Shown one piece after another: positions 17,640-24,867 of a stretch of DNA of 64,000 nucleotides. Position 1 is the stretch's first letter, and the number at the start of each line of letters is the position of its first letter. Source of the DNA: an uncultured Phocaeicola sp. (lineage in GTDB: Bacteria > Bacteroidota > Bacteroidia > Bacteroidales > Bacteroidaceae); NCBI GenBank assembly GCA_948579315.1, contig CAPAOL010000008.1, positions 1 through 64,000 of the forward strand. The letters are read 5' to 3'. A program made the position numbers and the translations under genes. The notes below the pieces were generated by a model. That model saw only the letters and a list, made by a program, of their open reading frames with translations. It searched no databases and was not told the DNA's origin.

Positions 17640-17647
17640 TATCTTTG
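17640..17647 (+). promoter_or_regulatory. -7 element (TATCTTTG) right before the YgjP-type gene
   Basis: TATCTTTG ends 7 bp before the annotated ATG at 17655, so the mRNA would be nearly leaderless if this element is used. The short leader makes the promoter or the start codon choice worth checking. Confidence 0.4.
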
Positions 17648-17654
17648 TATCCGT

Positions 17655-18359
17655 ATGGCAACTAAAAGAGTACTTCCGGATAAAGATTTTGACCGTATTA
17701 TAGTGCGTACACACAAGCTGGCGCGTAATGTTACTATGCGGGTAAAGCCCGACGGACTGCATGTTACTGTTCCTCCTTATAGTTTAAGCAGCAAAGTGCT
17801 GGAGGTGGTGGAGCAATACAGGCAACGTCTGTTGGAGGACTGGAGGAAAGTGAGCAAGAAACCGATTGATCTAAATTTTCGTATTCACACTCCCTGTTTC
17901 CGTTTATGGCTGGAGCAAGGTAACTTTACTTGCTTTTCCGTACGTTTTACCGAGGAGGGAGTCAAGATTATCTGTCCGAGGAATGTGGATTTTTCTTTAC
18001 CTGAAGTACAAAGGCTGGTACGTAATGCCATCATCCGTGCCATGAAGAAAAATGCACAAGAGTATCTGCCATCTCTTTTATCTGCCTTGTCCGAACAGTA
18101 TCATTTGCCATTTAAACGTGTGAAGATTACCGGCAGCAAGGGAAGATGGGGAAGTTGTTCGGGGACAGGCAGTATCAATCTTTCCTGTTATTTGATGTTG
18201 TTGCCTCCCCATTTGATGGACTATGTACTGTTACACGAATTGTCTCATACCAAGGAAATGAATCACGGTCCTCGTTTTTGGGAATTGCTGGATAGTATGA
18301 CAGGAGGGAGAGCTCGTGCCTTGCGTGCGGAGTTACGCAGATTTAATACTGATTTTTAG
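17655..18359 (+). CDS. YgjP/SprT-like zinc metallopeptidase
   Basis: This 234-residue protein belongs to the YgjP-like (DUF45, WLM-related) family. The zinc site is visible as HELSH (H194, E195, H198) followed by KEMNHGPRFWELL, giving the HExxH...H arrangement. The ITGSKGRWGSCSGTGSINLS block just before it is a family hallmark. There is no signal peptide, so it should be cytoplasmic. The family is linked to metal-dependent hydrolysis but the substrate is not established. It is followed 20 bp later by a secreted esterase-like gene. Confidence 0.88.
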   Translation: MATKRVLPDKDFDRIIVRTHKLARNVTMRVKPDGLHVTVPPYSLSSKVLEVVEQYRQRLLEDWRKVSKKPIDLNFRIHTPCFRLWLEQGNFTCFSVRFTEEGVKIICPRNVDFSLPEVQRLVRNAIIRAMKKNAQEYLPSLLSALSEQYHLPFKRVKITGSKGRWGSCSGTGSINLSCYLMLLPPHLMDYVLLHELSHTKEMNHGPRFWELLDSMTGGRARALRAELRRFNTDF

Positions 18360-18379
18360 AACCATTAAATAGAATTACA

Positions 18380-19690
18380 ATGAAAAACAGATTTTTAAGC
18401 ATGCTTATTGGGGCTGTCTTGTTCGTTCTTTCAGCAGCGGCCGAAAATTATCCTTATCGGAGTGATGTGCTTTGGGTAACTGTACCCGATCATGCCGACT
18501 GGTTGTACAAGACAGGCGAGAAAGCGAAGATTGAGGTTCAGTTCTATAAATATGGTATTCCGCAAGATGGTGTGGAGGTTTTATATGAGCTGGGAGGCGA
18601 CATGATGCCTTCGGATACCAAGGGAACTGTAAAACTGAAGAATGGAAAAGCGGTTATTTCTATGGGGACAATGAAAGAGCCCGGTTTTCGTGATTGTCGT
18701 CTGACGGCTAAACTAGGAGGTAAAACTTATTCCCACCATATCAAAGTCGGCTTCTCTCCTGAGAAGCTTCAACCCTATACCCAGTTGCCTTCTGATTTTA
18801 ATGAATTCTGGAATAAGACTAAGGCGGAAGCAGCCCAGTTCCCTCTGACTTATACTAAAGAGTACGTAGAGAAATATTCTACGGACAAAATAGACTGTTA
18901 CTTGATCAGACTTCAGCTGAATAAGCAGAACCAGTGTATTTATGGTTATCTGTTCTATCCTAAGGCGGAAGGAAAGTATCCGGTAGTGCTTTGTCCTCCG
19001 GGGGCCGGTATCAAGACGATCAAAGGGCCTATGAGGCATAAATATTATGCGGAAGAAGGCTGTATCCGCTTTGAGATAGAAATCCACGGCTTGAATCCGG
19101 AGCTGGATGAGGACACTTTCGGCGAAATAAGCCGCGCTTTCAGTAGTCGGGAAAACGGTTATTTGGTAAACGGCTTGGATAGCCGTGAAAATTATTATAT
19201 GAAACGGGTTTATCTGGCTTGCGTCCGCAGCATTGATTTGCTGACTTCATTACCTGAATGGGATGGTAAAAATGTTATTGTGCAAGGGGGGAGCCAAGGG
19301 GGAGCTTTGGCTTTGATTACGGCAGGACTTGACAAGCGTGTTACGGCATGTGTGGCAAACCATCCCGCTTTAAGTGATATGGCAGGTTACAAAGCCGGCC
19401 GTGCCGGGGGATATCCTCATCTTTTTAAGAATACGGTAGATATGGATACACCTGCCAAGATGAAGACCCTTGCATATTATGATGTGGTGAATTTTGCCAA
19501 ACAGATTACTGTTCCTGTTTATATGACATGGGGATTTAATGACAATACTTGTCCTCCTACTACCAGTTACATTGTCTATAATGTACTGAACTGTCCGAAA
19601 GAGGCGTTGATTACTCCAGTCAACGAGCACTGGACTTCTGAAGACACAGAATACGGGCATTTGCTTTGGATAAAGAAACACTTGAAATAA
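18380..19690 (+). CDS. Secreted acetyl-xylan-esterase-like alpha/beta hydrolase
   Basis: This 436-residue protein has a signal peptide (residues 1-21, cleavage after AAA), then a beta-rich N-terminal domain (about 25-130). An AXE1/cephalosporin-deacetylase-type hydrolase domain follows. The nucleophile is S305 in GGSQGG. The probable acid is the Asp in WGFNDNTCPP, and the probable His is the last one in SEDTEYGHLLW. These enzymes remove acetyl groups from xylan or other acetylated sugars. The native substrate here is unknown. No xylanase genes are adjacent. Confidence 0.85.
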   Translation: MKNRFLSMLIGAVLFVLSAAAENYPYRSDVLWVTVPDHADWLYKTGEKAKIEVQFYKYGIPQDGVEVLYELGGDMMPSDTKGTVKLKNGKAVISMGTMKEPGFRDCRLTAKLGGKTYSHHIKVGFSPEKLQPYTQLPSDFNEFWNKTKAEAAQFPLTYTKEYVEKYSTDKIDCYLIRLQLNKQNQCIYGYLFYPKAEGKYPVVLCPPGAGIKTIKGPMRHKYYAEEGCIRFEIEIHGLNPELDEDTFGEISRAFSSRENGYLVNGLDSRENYYMKRVYLACVRSIDLLTSLPEWDGKNVIVQGGSQGGALALITAGLDKRVTACVANHPALSDMAGYKAGRAGGYPHLFKNTVDMDTPAKMKTLAYYDVVNFAKQITVPVYMTWGFNDNTCPPTTSYIVYNVLNCPKEALITPVNEHWTSEDTEYGHLLWIKKHLK

Positions 19691-19794
19691 ATCGATGGAA
19701 ATAGATGTTTTTAAGATTATAATTGCTATATTTGTTTAGCATAGTGTAGCAACTATCTGTATTTTGATGTTGAACCCTTAAATCGCAAACAGAT

Positions 19795-20445
19795 ATGACT
19801 GACCTCACCATTCTAATCGCTGTTATTGCATTGGCATTGTGGCCGCTTGCATTTTTAGTTCTTCGCATCCGTCATGAGCGTAAAAAACGTAGAGACCGTT
19901 TGGACCGTATGACAAAGGAAGACTTGGAGGATATCGGTACGGAAGAGCTGGTTATAGCTGTGCTCAAAAAGATAGGCTGTCAGCCGGAAACCAATGAGGA
20001 AGGACATATTGTCTTTAAATATCAAGGTGATGATTTTTATATTGCGGTGGAGGATGAGGCCCGGTTCATCATGATATGGAATCCGTGGTGGGCGTCTATC
20101 AGTATGGATAATCCGGCTTTACCTTACTTAAAAGAGATTGTCAATCTGGTCAATGTGGATTCGTTGGTGACCACTGTCTTTACGGCGGATGAGGATGAGA
20201 AAAACGTGGGGCTTCATTCCAAATGTCATACGGTCTTTACTCCCAAAGAAGGCCAATTGGACGAATATCTGAAAGCTATGCTCGATCATTTCTTTGTTAC
20301 TCACGATGCTATCAAGCAAAATTTGCAGCAACTGGGTAGTGCCGCTTCGGAAAGTGTTAATAAGGAACGGACAAAGGTGAAAGGATTTGCTGCTTATAAA
20401 GAGAACAGTACGCCACTGTCTTCTGTCGAAGAAGAGAAAAAATAA
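19795..20445 (+). CDS. Hypothetical one-TM protein
   Basis: This 216-residue protein has one N-terminal TM segment (about 3-22, LTILIAVIALALWPLAFLVL) followed by a basic stretch (RHERKKRRDR), which suggests the soluble part faces the cytoplasm. The soluble domain has alternating helix and strand with HIVFKYQGDDFYIAVEDE and IWNPWWASISM. This loosely recalls YbjN/type-III-chaperone-like folds, but I cannot place it with confidence. A TATATTTG -7-like element lies at 19727-19734, and a perfect 13-bp-stem terminator follows the gene. Confidence 0.72.
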   Translation: MTDLTILIAVIALALWPLAFLVLRIRHERKKRRDRLDRMTKEDLEDIGTEELVIAVLKKIGCQPETNEEGHIVFKYQGDDFYIAVEDEARFIMIWNPWWASISMDNPALPYLKEIVNLVNVDSLVTTVFTADEDEKNVGLHSKCHTVFTPKEGQLDEYLKAMLDHFFVTHDAIKQNLQQLGSAASESVNKERTKVKGFAAYKENSTPLSSVEEEKK

Positions 20446-20475
20446 GGAATGTTTTCATTCGTTCCGGCTTTTATG

Positions 20476-20513
20476 AAAGTTGCTTTGATGTATGGTTCAA
20501 AGCAACTTTATTT
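20476..20513 (+). terminator. Terminator after the 19795-20445 gene
   Basis: AAAGTTGCTTTGA at 20476-20488 pairs perfectly with TCAAAGCAACTTT at 20497-20509 across an 8-nt loop, followed by a short T-rich run. Confidence 0.75.
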
Positions 20514-20555
20514 GTGTTTATACTTATGCTAAATCCTTTTTCTCTTAGGTATTTT

Positions 20556-20907
20556 TTTTCTTATCTTTAAGTTCTTTCTTCTTGAAATCCTGAAGTTCAA
20601 CAAGAAGGAAGATAAGGTGGAGGGCATGTTTGACAAATGCCTGTTCGTTCTGCGTAATCTATCTTCCCTTCTTGAGCGTCTGTGTGCGTTGCGGAGCCGT
20701 GTATTCGATCGTTTTTTCGAGGCTGCCGAGATTGCGAAATTCACCTCTAGGGAGTTTGGTGAACATTGGGAAAATTTGAAGAGCTTCCGTGATTGGTATA
20801 GCGTAATGTCTACCCAATTGAAGAAAGGACGTGAGGAGGACCTTAAAGAGGGACTCGAAACAGGTCTTTAGGAAGGATTTGAAACAGGTCGTAAGGAAGA
20901 ATGCTAA
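20556..20907 (+). pseudogene. C-terminal remnant of an Rpn/PD-(D/E)XK-type transposase
   Basis: The plus frame around 20560-20870 reads ...LEILKFNKKEDKVEGMFDK, then residues including VFDRFFEAAEIAKFT, RDWYSVMSTQLKKGREE and GLETGL. This is the C-terminal third of the Rpn family recombination-promoting nuclease/putative transposases (PDDEXK_2) common in Bacteroidales. The N-terminal nuclease domain with the catalytic residues is absent. A TAG at 20869 interrupts the usual C-terminal GLE-type repeats, after which the frame continues as EGFETGRKEEC to 20907. It is a dead element that marks the left edge of the accessory region. Confidence 0.65.
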
Positions 20908-21131
20908 AAATGAAACAGGTCGGTATTGCATCTGATGTAAATTGCCCAAGTTACCGGTTTATCGGCTCAGGAAATAATGTTTCTTTAAGTTTTTTTCTGG
21001 AGAAATTGACTTCGTAAAGTGATTAAGTTGGCTTGATGCTTGAAACTTGTTGACCGATTTCCGTTCAAAGAGTTTGTTCAAATTATTTCGGTGAATCTTT
21101 TTTAAGGAGAGAATCTCTTTTTTGTGATAGT

Positions 21132-21154
21132 AATCAATTGATTAACAATTGATT
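21132..21154. repeat. Inverted repeat AATCAATTG / CAATTGATT
   Basis: Nine-base arms at 21132-21140 and 21146-21154 with a 5-base centre, lying 27 bp left of the first inversion-site palindrome. It could be an accessory protein-binding site or a weak terminator. Confidence 0.45.
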
Positions 21155-21180
21155 GTTTCCTTCTTTTATATATACTTATT

Positions 21181-21207
21181 TGTATATCTCTTACCAAGAG
21201 ATATACA
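21181..21207. repeat. Left palindromic site of a putative invertible element (ACC centre)
   Basis: The arms GTATATCTCTT (21182-21192) and AAGAGATATAC (21196-21206) are perfectly complementary around a 3-base asymmetric centre ACC (21193-21195). The outermost T/A pair extends it to 21181-21207. The 17-bp core at 21186-21202 is identical to the reverse complement of the core at 21374-21390. A palindrome with an asymmetric centre, found twice in opposite orientation, is what a site-specific recombinase that inverts the intervening DNA would use. Confidence 0.75.
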
Positions 21208-21364
21208 TTTTCTGTGCAAAAATAAGCAAAGTTTTGAGAACTAATACATTTTTGGCAAAAAAAATAGGAATTTATATAAAAAATAAGCTTCCAAGTCCAT
21301 TTTTATACTCCTTTATCCTATTTGAAATAGGATATAATATGTTGATATATTGTTCATTAGTTAC
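21208..21364. promoter_or_regulatory. Putative invertible promoter segment, drawn in the likely OFF orientation
   Basis: This AT-rich segment lies between the two inverted palindromic sites. Next to the left site the minus strand carries TATTTTTGCAC (21214-21224), a good match to the Bacteroidetes -7 element TAnnTTTG, so transcription would leave leftward through the left site. No minus-strand gene is found there. After inversion around the site centres the same element would lie at about 21352-21362, reading rightward into the AraC-like regulator starting near 21450. A 21-bp palindrome (arms TATCCTATTT/AAATAGGATA, 21314-21334) is also inside. No recombinase gene is seen in the window, so the enzyme must act in trans. 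No clear rightward promoter was found in the present orientation. Confidence 0.65.
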
Positions 21365-21399
21365 TTTCTATAGATCTCTTGGTAAGAGATCTATAGAAA
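21365..21399. repeat. Right palindromic site of the putative invertible element (GGT centre)
   Basis: Sixteen-base arms (21365-21380 and 21384-21399; inner parts AGATCTCTT and AAGAGATCT) flank the 3-base centre GGT at 21381-21383. GGT is the complement of the left site's ACC, so the two sites are in inverted orientation and share a 17-bp identical core. Confidence 0.75.
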
Positions 21400-21449
21400 A
21401 TGTCGTTTTTAAGTTCCTTTATTATATGATAAAGTATGTCTTTGAAGCG

Positions 21450-21980
21450 ATGAGAATGAATGAAATTAACATAGAGCAGATGGAATATCTATTTCTAAGA
21501 CGTAAACGAAGTAGTGCCGTTTCCGAGCGGCAGAAGAACTTGCTTTTCAAGGCCGCCCAGCGGCATTGGGAGGAGGAGTTTGTCGGCAAGGAAGCGAATA
21601 TTCGTAAAGTGGACTGTCGTATATATAAAGCTATATTGTACCAGCTTGAGATACGTCAGATATTCCTTGACACTTCGCTTTCGCTGAAAAAACTGAGCGA
21701 TTTGCTTGAAACAAACCAGACCTACCTGAGTAATGTAGTAAACAAATACTTTGGCTGTAACTTGAAGGAGCTTGTGAACGGCTATCGTGTGGAATATGCC
21801 AAGGAGCTTCTTAGTTTCGGTCGTTGTGCATTGAATGACTTGCCTCGTAGTTGCGGTTTCGCTTCTAAAAGCGCTTTCTATTCAGCTTTCAGTAAGGTTG
21901 CGGGTGTGTCACCTTTGTCTTATCAGTCACGGGAAAGGAGGAAACGGGAACTACAGGTAATAAACGAACTAAGATATTAA
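21450..21980 (+). CDS. AraC-like helix-turn-helix regulator
   Basis: This protein is about 176 residues long when started at the ATG at 21450. ATGs at 21426 and 21456 are also possible. The frame is open back to 21153, but that part would cross the inversion site and has no domain character. The C-terminal ~100 residues are an AraC-type double HTH: LSLKKLSDLLETNQTYLSNVV, then NGYRVEYAKELL, then LPRSCGFASKSAFYSAFSKVAGVSPLSYQ. The N-terminal part is helical, without a recognised ligand domain. It lies directly downstream of the invertible promoter and 65 bp before a surface lipoprotein gene, so it is probably phase-variably expressed and regulates that gene. Confidence 0.82.
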   Translation: MRMNEINIEQMEYLFLRRKRSSAVSERQKNLLFKAAQRHWEEEFVGKEANIRKVDCRIYKAILYQLEIRQIFLDTSLSLKKLSDLLETNQTYLSNVVNKYFGCNLKELVNGYRVEYAKELLSFGRCALNDLPRSCGFASKSAFYSAFSKVAGVSPLSYQSRERRKRELQVINELRY

Positions 21981-22014
21981 TAATGAGATTAATATGTATA
22001 ATCAATTTTAGTTT

Positions 22015-22034
22015 TTTAAATTTATAAATTTAAA
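22015..22034. promoter_or_regulatory. 20-bp perfect palindrome before the lipoprotein gene
   Basis: The arms TTTAAATTTA/TAAATTTAAA form a perfect AT-only palindrome ending 11 bp before the lipoprotein ATG at 22046. It could be an operator for the adjacent AraC-like regulator, or chance in AT-rich DNA. Confidence 0.35.
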
Positions 22035-22045
22035 GTTTTTCTATT

Positions 22046-24463
22046 ATGAACAAAAAGTTTTTAAGTGCAATCCTGTTCGGAGCCTTGATGGTTTCGTCAA
22101 CGGGAACATTTGTGTCTTGTAAAGACTATGATGATGACATTGACAACATCAACAAAGAGTTGTCGACTCTTAAAGGAGATCTGAGTGCTTTACAGGCAAA
22201 AGTAAATGAAGGCAAATGGATTACAAGTTTGGCTCCAACTACTGGTGGTTTTACCGTAACTTTTTCGGATAACACTTCTTATACCATTACGAATGGTAAA
22301 GATGGTGCTGCTGGTGCTGATGCTGTGAAATGGGAGATTGGTACTGACGGTTTCTGGTATAAGAATGATGTAAAGACCGAGTATCAGGCTGTTGGTCAAG
22401 CTGGCGAAGCTGGTGTTGCTGGTGTATCTCCTTATATCGGTGAAAACGGTAACTGGTTTGCTTATAACACCGAGACAAAAGAAGTGGAAGATACAGGTAT
22501 CTCTGCTGCCGGAACCAGTACCTACGTGGTGAAGAATGGTGATAACTATGAATTGCATGTGTATAACCAGACTACCGGGGAATATGAGTCAATCGTTCTT
22601 CCTGCTACTGCCGCTGCAGCTGCTTTGAACGTGGTGTTTATGCCGACATATAGTGATATGCAGACTAAAGTAGTTGCTATCAATATTCCTGTTGGTGACG
22701 AGCTTAACGATAAGAACCATTTGTGGGATAATAATGTTTCATTGACTAACGATATTGTTTTCAACTATCGTGTTTCTCCTGCAAGCATTGATTTGGCAAA
22801 AGCAAATATTGGTTTCTTGGTAAATGAAGTACAGTCAAGAGCTGCAGGTTCTATCTTAGATGTTGCTGACAAATCGTTTGCTGATGGTGTTTTGACTGTA
22901 AAAGCTAAGGCTGGTGAAGCATTCTCTTTGAAGAATAAGAAATATGCCGTGGCTTTGCAGGTTCAGAATGATGCGCAAACTGCACTCTCTACTTATCATT
23001 TGCTTACATCTCAAACAATCGATCGTAGAAACTTGACAGTATTCGAAGCTCGTAAGGATGATAATGGAGATGAATCCTATATGAATTGGAGTACCATTAT
23101 TCCGATGAACCTTTTATATACAGGTGAACTGAATGTTGCTGATACTTTAAGTGTTGGCGACTACACTTCTTATAATTCATACAAAGATTTGAGAAAATAC
23201 GGTTTTGCTCCTTACTACGAAGTAGCTAAGAAAGCTGGTGAAGACAAAGGCAATTATTTCACTGTAGAAAATGGTGTTATCAAAACGAATGGACAAATTT
23301 CTTCTGTAGGTCATAATTGTACTTTCATTGTATCTGTATATGATAAGAAAGACGGATATAAATTGGCTGAAAAAGAATTGACTGTATCGTCAGTTGAGAA
23401 GATTGCTACTACTAAGACTTATACTAAATCTGAAACTCATGAATTAACTCTTGAATCAAAAGATTATAGATTCAAGTTTGATATGAATGATGTATATAAT
23501 ACATTGGGCATGTCTTCTCAAACTTTCTGGAATGCAGGATATTCTTCTAAATATTATATTTGGGATGCAGATAGAAGTGAATATGTACCAACAAGCAAGG
23601 GTGTTATTTCTGCTGGCTCAGCATATGAAAACAATGAAAACTTCTTGTATGTAGATGTTAAGAATATCTTGACTAAGGAGCAGCTTGGCAAGTACAAAGT
23701 AGTATTTAAAATTGGTAATACAGGTGCAGAAGTTGTTTATGAGGTTAAGGTAGTATATCCTGAAGTAACTTTGGTTAAAGACAATGATTACTGGAAAGAC
23801 GGTTATATGATTAATGCCGGTAAACTTGTAGGTTCTAATTATGTCATGTCTGGTGACTTACGTCGCGGATATAAGAATAAAGACCTTGATTTGGTATTTG
23901 AAACAGTAGCTGGTGAAACTCGTACAGATTTTGATTTGACTAACAATATCCTGACCTATACAGGATCTTGCAATGATAAAGAAGGTAACCGTATCAACAT
24001 TTCTAAGATCGATCCGGTTGATGTAATGGTATTTGTTCTGATTAATGGCCAGAAGATTGACAATGGTACTAAGATCCAGGTTAAGTTTGCTGACCCGTTG
24101 AAGAATATCACTTTGAAGAAAGATGCCAAGTTTGAAACTACAGACAAGAAGAATCCTGCCGATAAATTGCAGTTGAATTCTGCAATCAACTTGGTAAGCA
24201 TTGCTGGTGAAAAAGTAATTGAAAACGGTACGATGGATGCTACTATTGCCGGTTACTATAATGCTCAGGCAGCTAAGTTCGAAGTATCGGAAGAGGATGC
24301 TGCTAAGGGAGCTAGTGTAAATGCTACAACGGGTGAATTTACATGGCAGAATGATGGTGTAGCTTTGACAGCCAACAAGACTATCAATGTGAAAGTTACG
24401 GTTACATACACTTGGGGTGTTGCGGTTGGTACAATTCCTGTAACTGTAAAATCTAACCTCTAA
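22046..24463 (+). CDS. Surface lipoprotein with DUF4988/PL29-type N-terminal domain
   Basis: This 805-residue protein has a lipoprotein signal peptide with the Cys at residue 26 (GTFVSC). It is followed at once by KDYDDDID, an acidic motif like the Bacteroidetes lipoprotein export signal that sends proteins to the cell surface. Next come a coiled-coil stretch (IDNINKELSTLKGDLSALQAKV) and the DUF4988/PL29-N-terminal-type region with short Gly-X-X runs (GKDGAAGADAVKWEIG, GQAGEAGVAGVSPYIG). Several Ig-like or beta-sandwich segments run to the C-terminus. No lyase catalytic domain is recognised. Such proteins are often variable surface antigens or adhesins. It probably forms an ON/OFF unit with the upstream regulator and invertible promoter. 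Confidence 0.8.
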   Translation: MNKKFLSAILFGALMVSSTGTFVSCKDYDDDIDNINKELSTLKGDLSALQAKVNEGKWITSLAPTTGGFTVTFSDNTSYTITNGKDGAAGADAVKWEIGTDGFWYKNDVKTEYQAVGQAGEAGVAGVSPYIGENGNWFAYNTETKEVEDTGISAAGTSTYVVKNGDNYELHVYNQTTGEYESIVLPATAAAAALNVVFMPTYSDMQTKVVAINIPVGDELNDKNHLWDNNVSLTNDIVFNYRVSPASIDLAKANIGFLVNEVQSRAAGSILDVADKSFADGVLTVKAKAGEAFSLKNKKYAVALQVQNDAQTALSTYHLLTSQTIDRRNLTVFEARKDDNGDESYMNWSTIIPMNLLYTGELNVADTLSVGDYTSYNSYKDLRKYGFAPYYEVAKKAGEDKGNYFTVENGVIKTNGQISSVGHNCTFIVSVYDKKDGYKLAEKELTVSSVEKIATTKTYTKSETHELTLESKDYRFKFDMNDVYNTLGMSSQTFWNAGYSSKYYIWDADRSEYVPTSKGVISAGSAYENNENFLYVDVKNILTKEQLGKYKVVFKIGNTGAEVVYEVKVVYPEVTLVKDNDYWKDGYMINAGKLVGSNYVMSGDLRRGYKNKDLDLVFETVAGETRTDFDLTNNILTYTGSCNDKEGNRINISKIDPVDVMVFVLINGQKIDNGTKIQVKFADPLKNITLKKDAKFETTDKKNPADKLQLNSAINLVSIAGEKVIENGTMDATIAGYYNAQAAKFEVSEEDAAKGASVNATTGEFTWQNDGVALTANKTINVKVTVTYTWGVAVGTIPVTVKSNL

Positions 24464-24511
24464 TCTGAATTTAGATGATTAAAAAATAATCATACTATAA
24501 AGTAAAAGTCC

Positions 24512-24551
24512 GCTTCTCCTTCGTGAGAAGCAACTTCTACCCAAAGTAGAA
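24512..24551 (+). repeat. Two small hairpins after the lipoprotein gene
   Basis: GCTTCTC (24512-24518) pairs with GAGAAGC (24525-24531). TTCTAC (24535-24540) pairs with GTAGAA (24546-24551). Both precede the main terminator, in the 3' untranslated region of the lipoprotein gene. Confidence 0.5.
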
Positions 24552-24566
24552 ATTATAAATTCTTTC

Positions 24567-24620
24567 AAGCGGGGAAAGCATACGTATCCGGCAACGGGCG
24601 TTTCTTTCCCCGCTTTTTTT
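24567..24620 (+). terminator. Strong terminator between the lipoprotein gene and the radical-SAM cluster
   Basis: AAGCGGGGAAAG at 24567-24578 pairs perfectly with CTTTCCCCGCTT at 24604-24615, followed by a T-run. It insulates the phase-variable lipoprotein unit from the downstream cluster. A near-copy of the right arm (GTTTCTTTCCCGCTT) recurs at about 24648-24662. Confidence 0.85.
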
Positions 24621-24705
24621 AAAGGAAATGACTCTGAAGAATAGTTTGTTTCTTTCCCGCTTAGAGTCTGTTCATTGAATTTGTAATCAATAAATTGTAT
24701 ATACC

Positions 24706-24867
24706 ATGAATAAAATAGAAGAGATAAAGAAAAAAATCAGGGATTTGAAGTTAAAGCAGAAGATGACAACTGGGCGTTTGGAATGGAACGATATACAGAG
24801 AGAAATAGACATTTTGAATAATGAGTTAAAGCAACTAGAAACAGACAAACCACAATATGGAAAATAG
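24706..24867 (+). CDS. 53-residue coiled-coil peptide, first gene of the radical-SAM cluster
   Basis: This small gene begins at the ATG at 24706 (MNKIEEIKKKIRDLKLKQKM...) and ends with the TAG at 24867. The peptide is highly charged, has no signal peptide, and shows heptad-like spacing of Ile/Leu over most of its length (IEEIKKKIRDLKLKQ, then IQREIDILNNELKQLE), so it is probably a coiled coil. It overlaps the next gene's ATG by 11 bp (24857-24867), showing translational coupling. It could be a leader-binding or scaffold partner for the next membrane protein, whose cytoplasmic part also has a coiled coil. No family recognised. Confidence 0.65.
   Translation: MNKIEEIKKKIRDLKLKQKMTTGRLEWNDIQREIDILNNELKQLETDKPQYGK

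Noticed and set aside
21153..21449. N-terminal extension of the AraC-like regulator through the inversion site
   Set aside because: The frame is open, but the translation (Tyr/Ile/Phe-rich) is what AT-rich DNA gives by chance. It would place the recombination sites and promoter inside the coding region.
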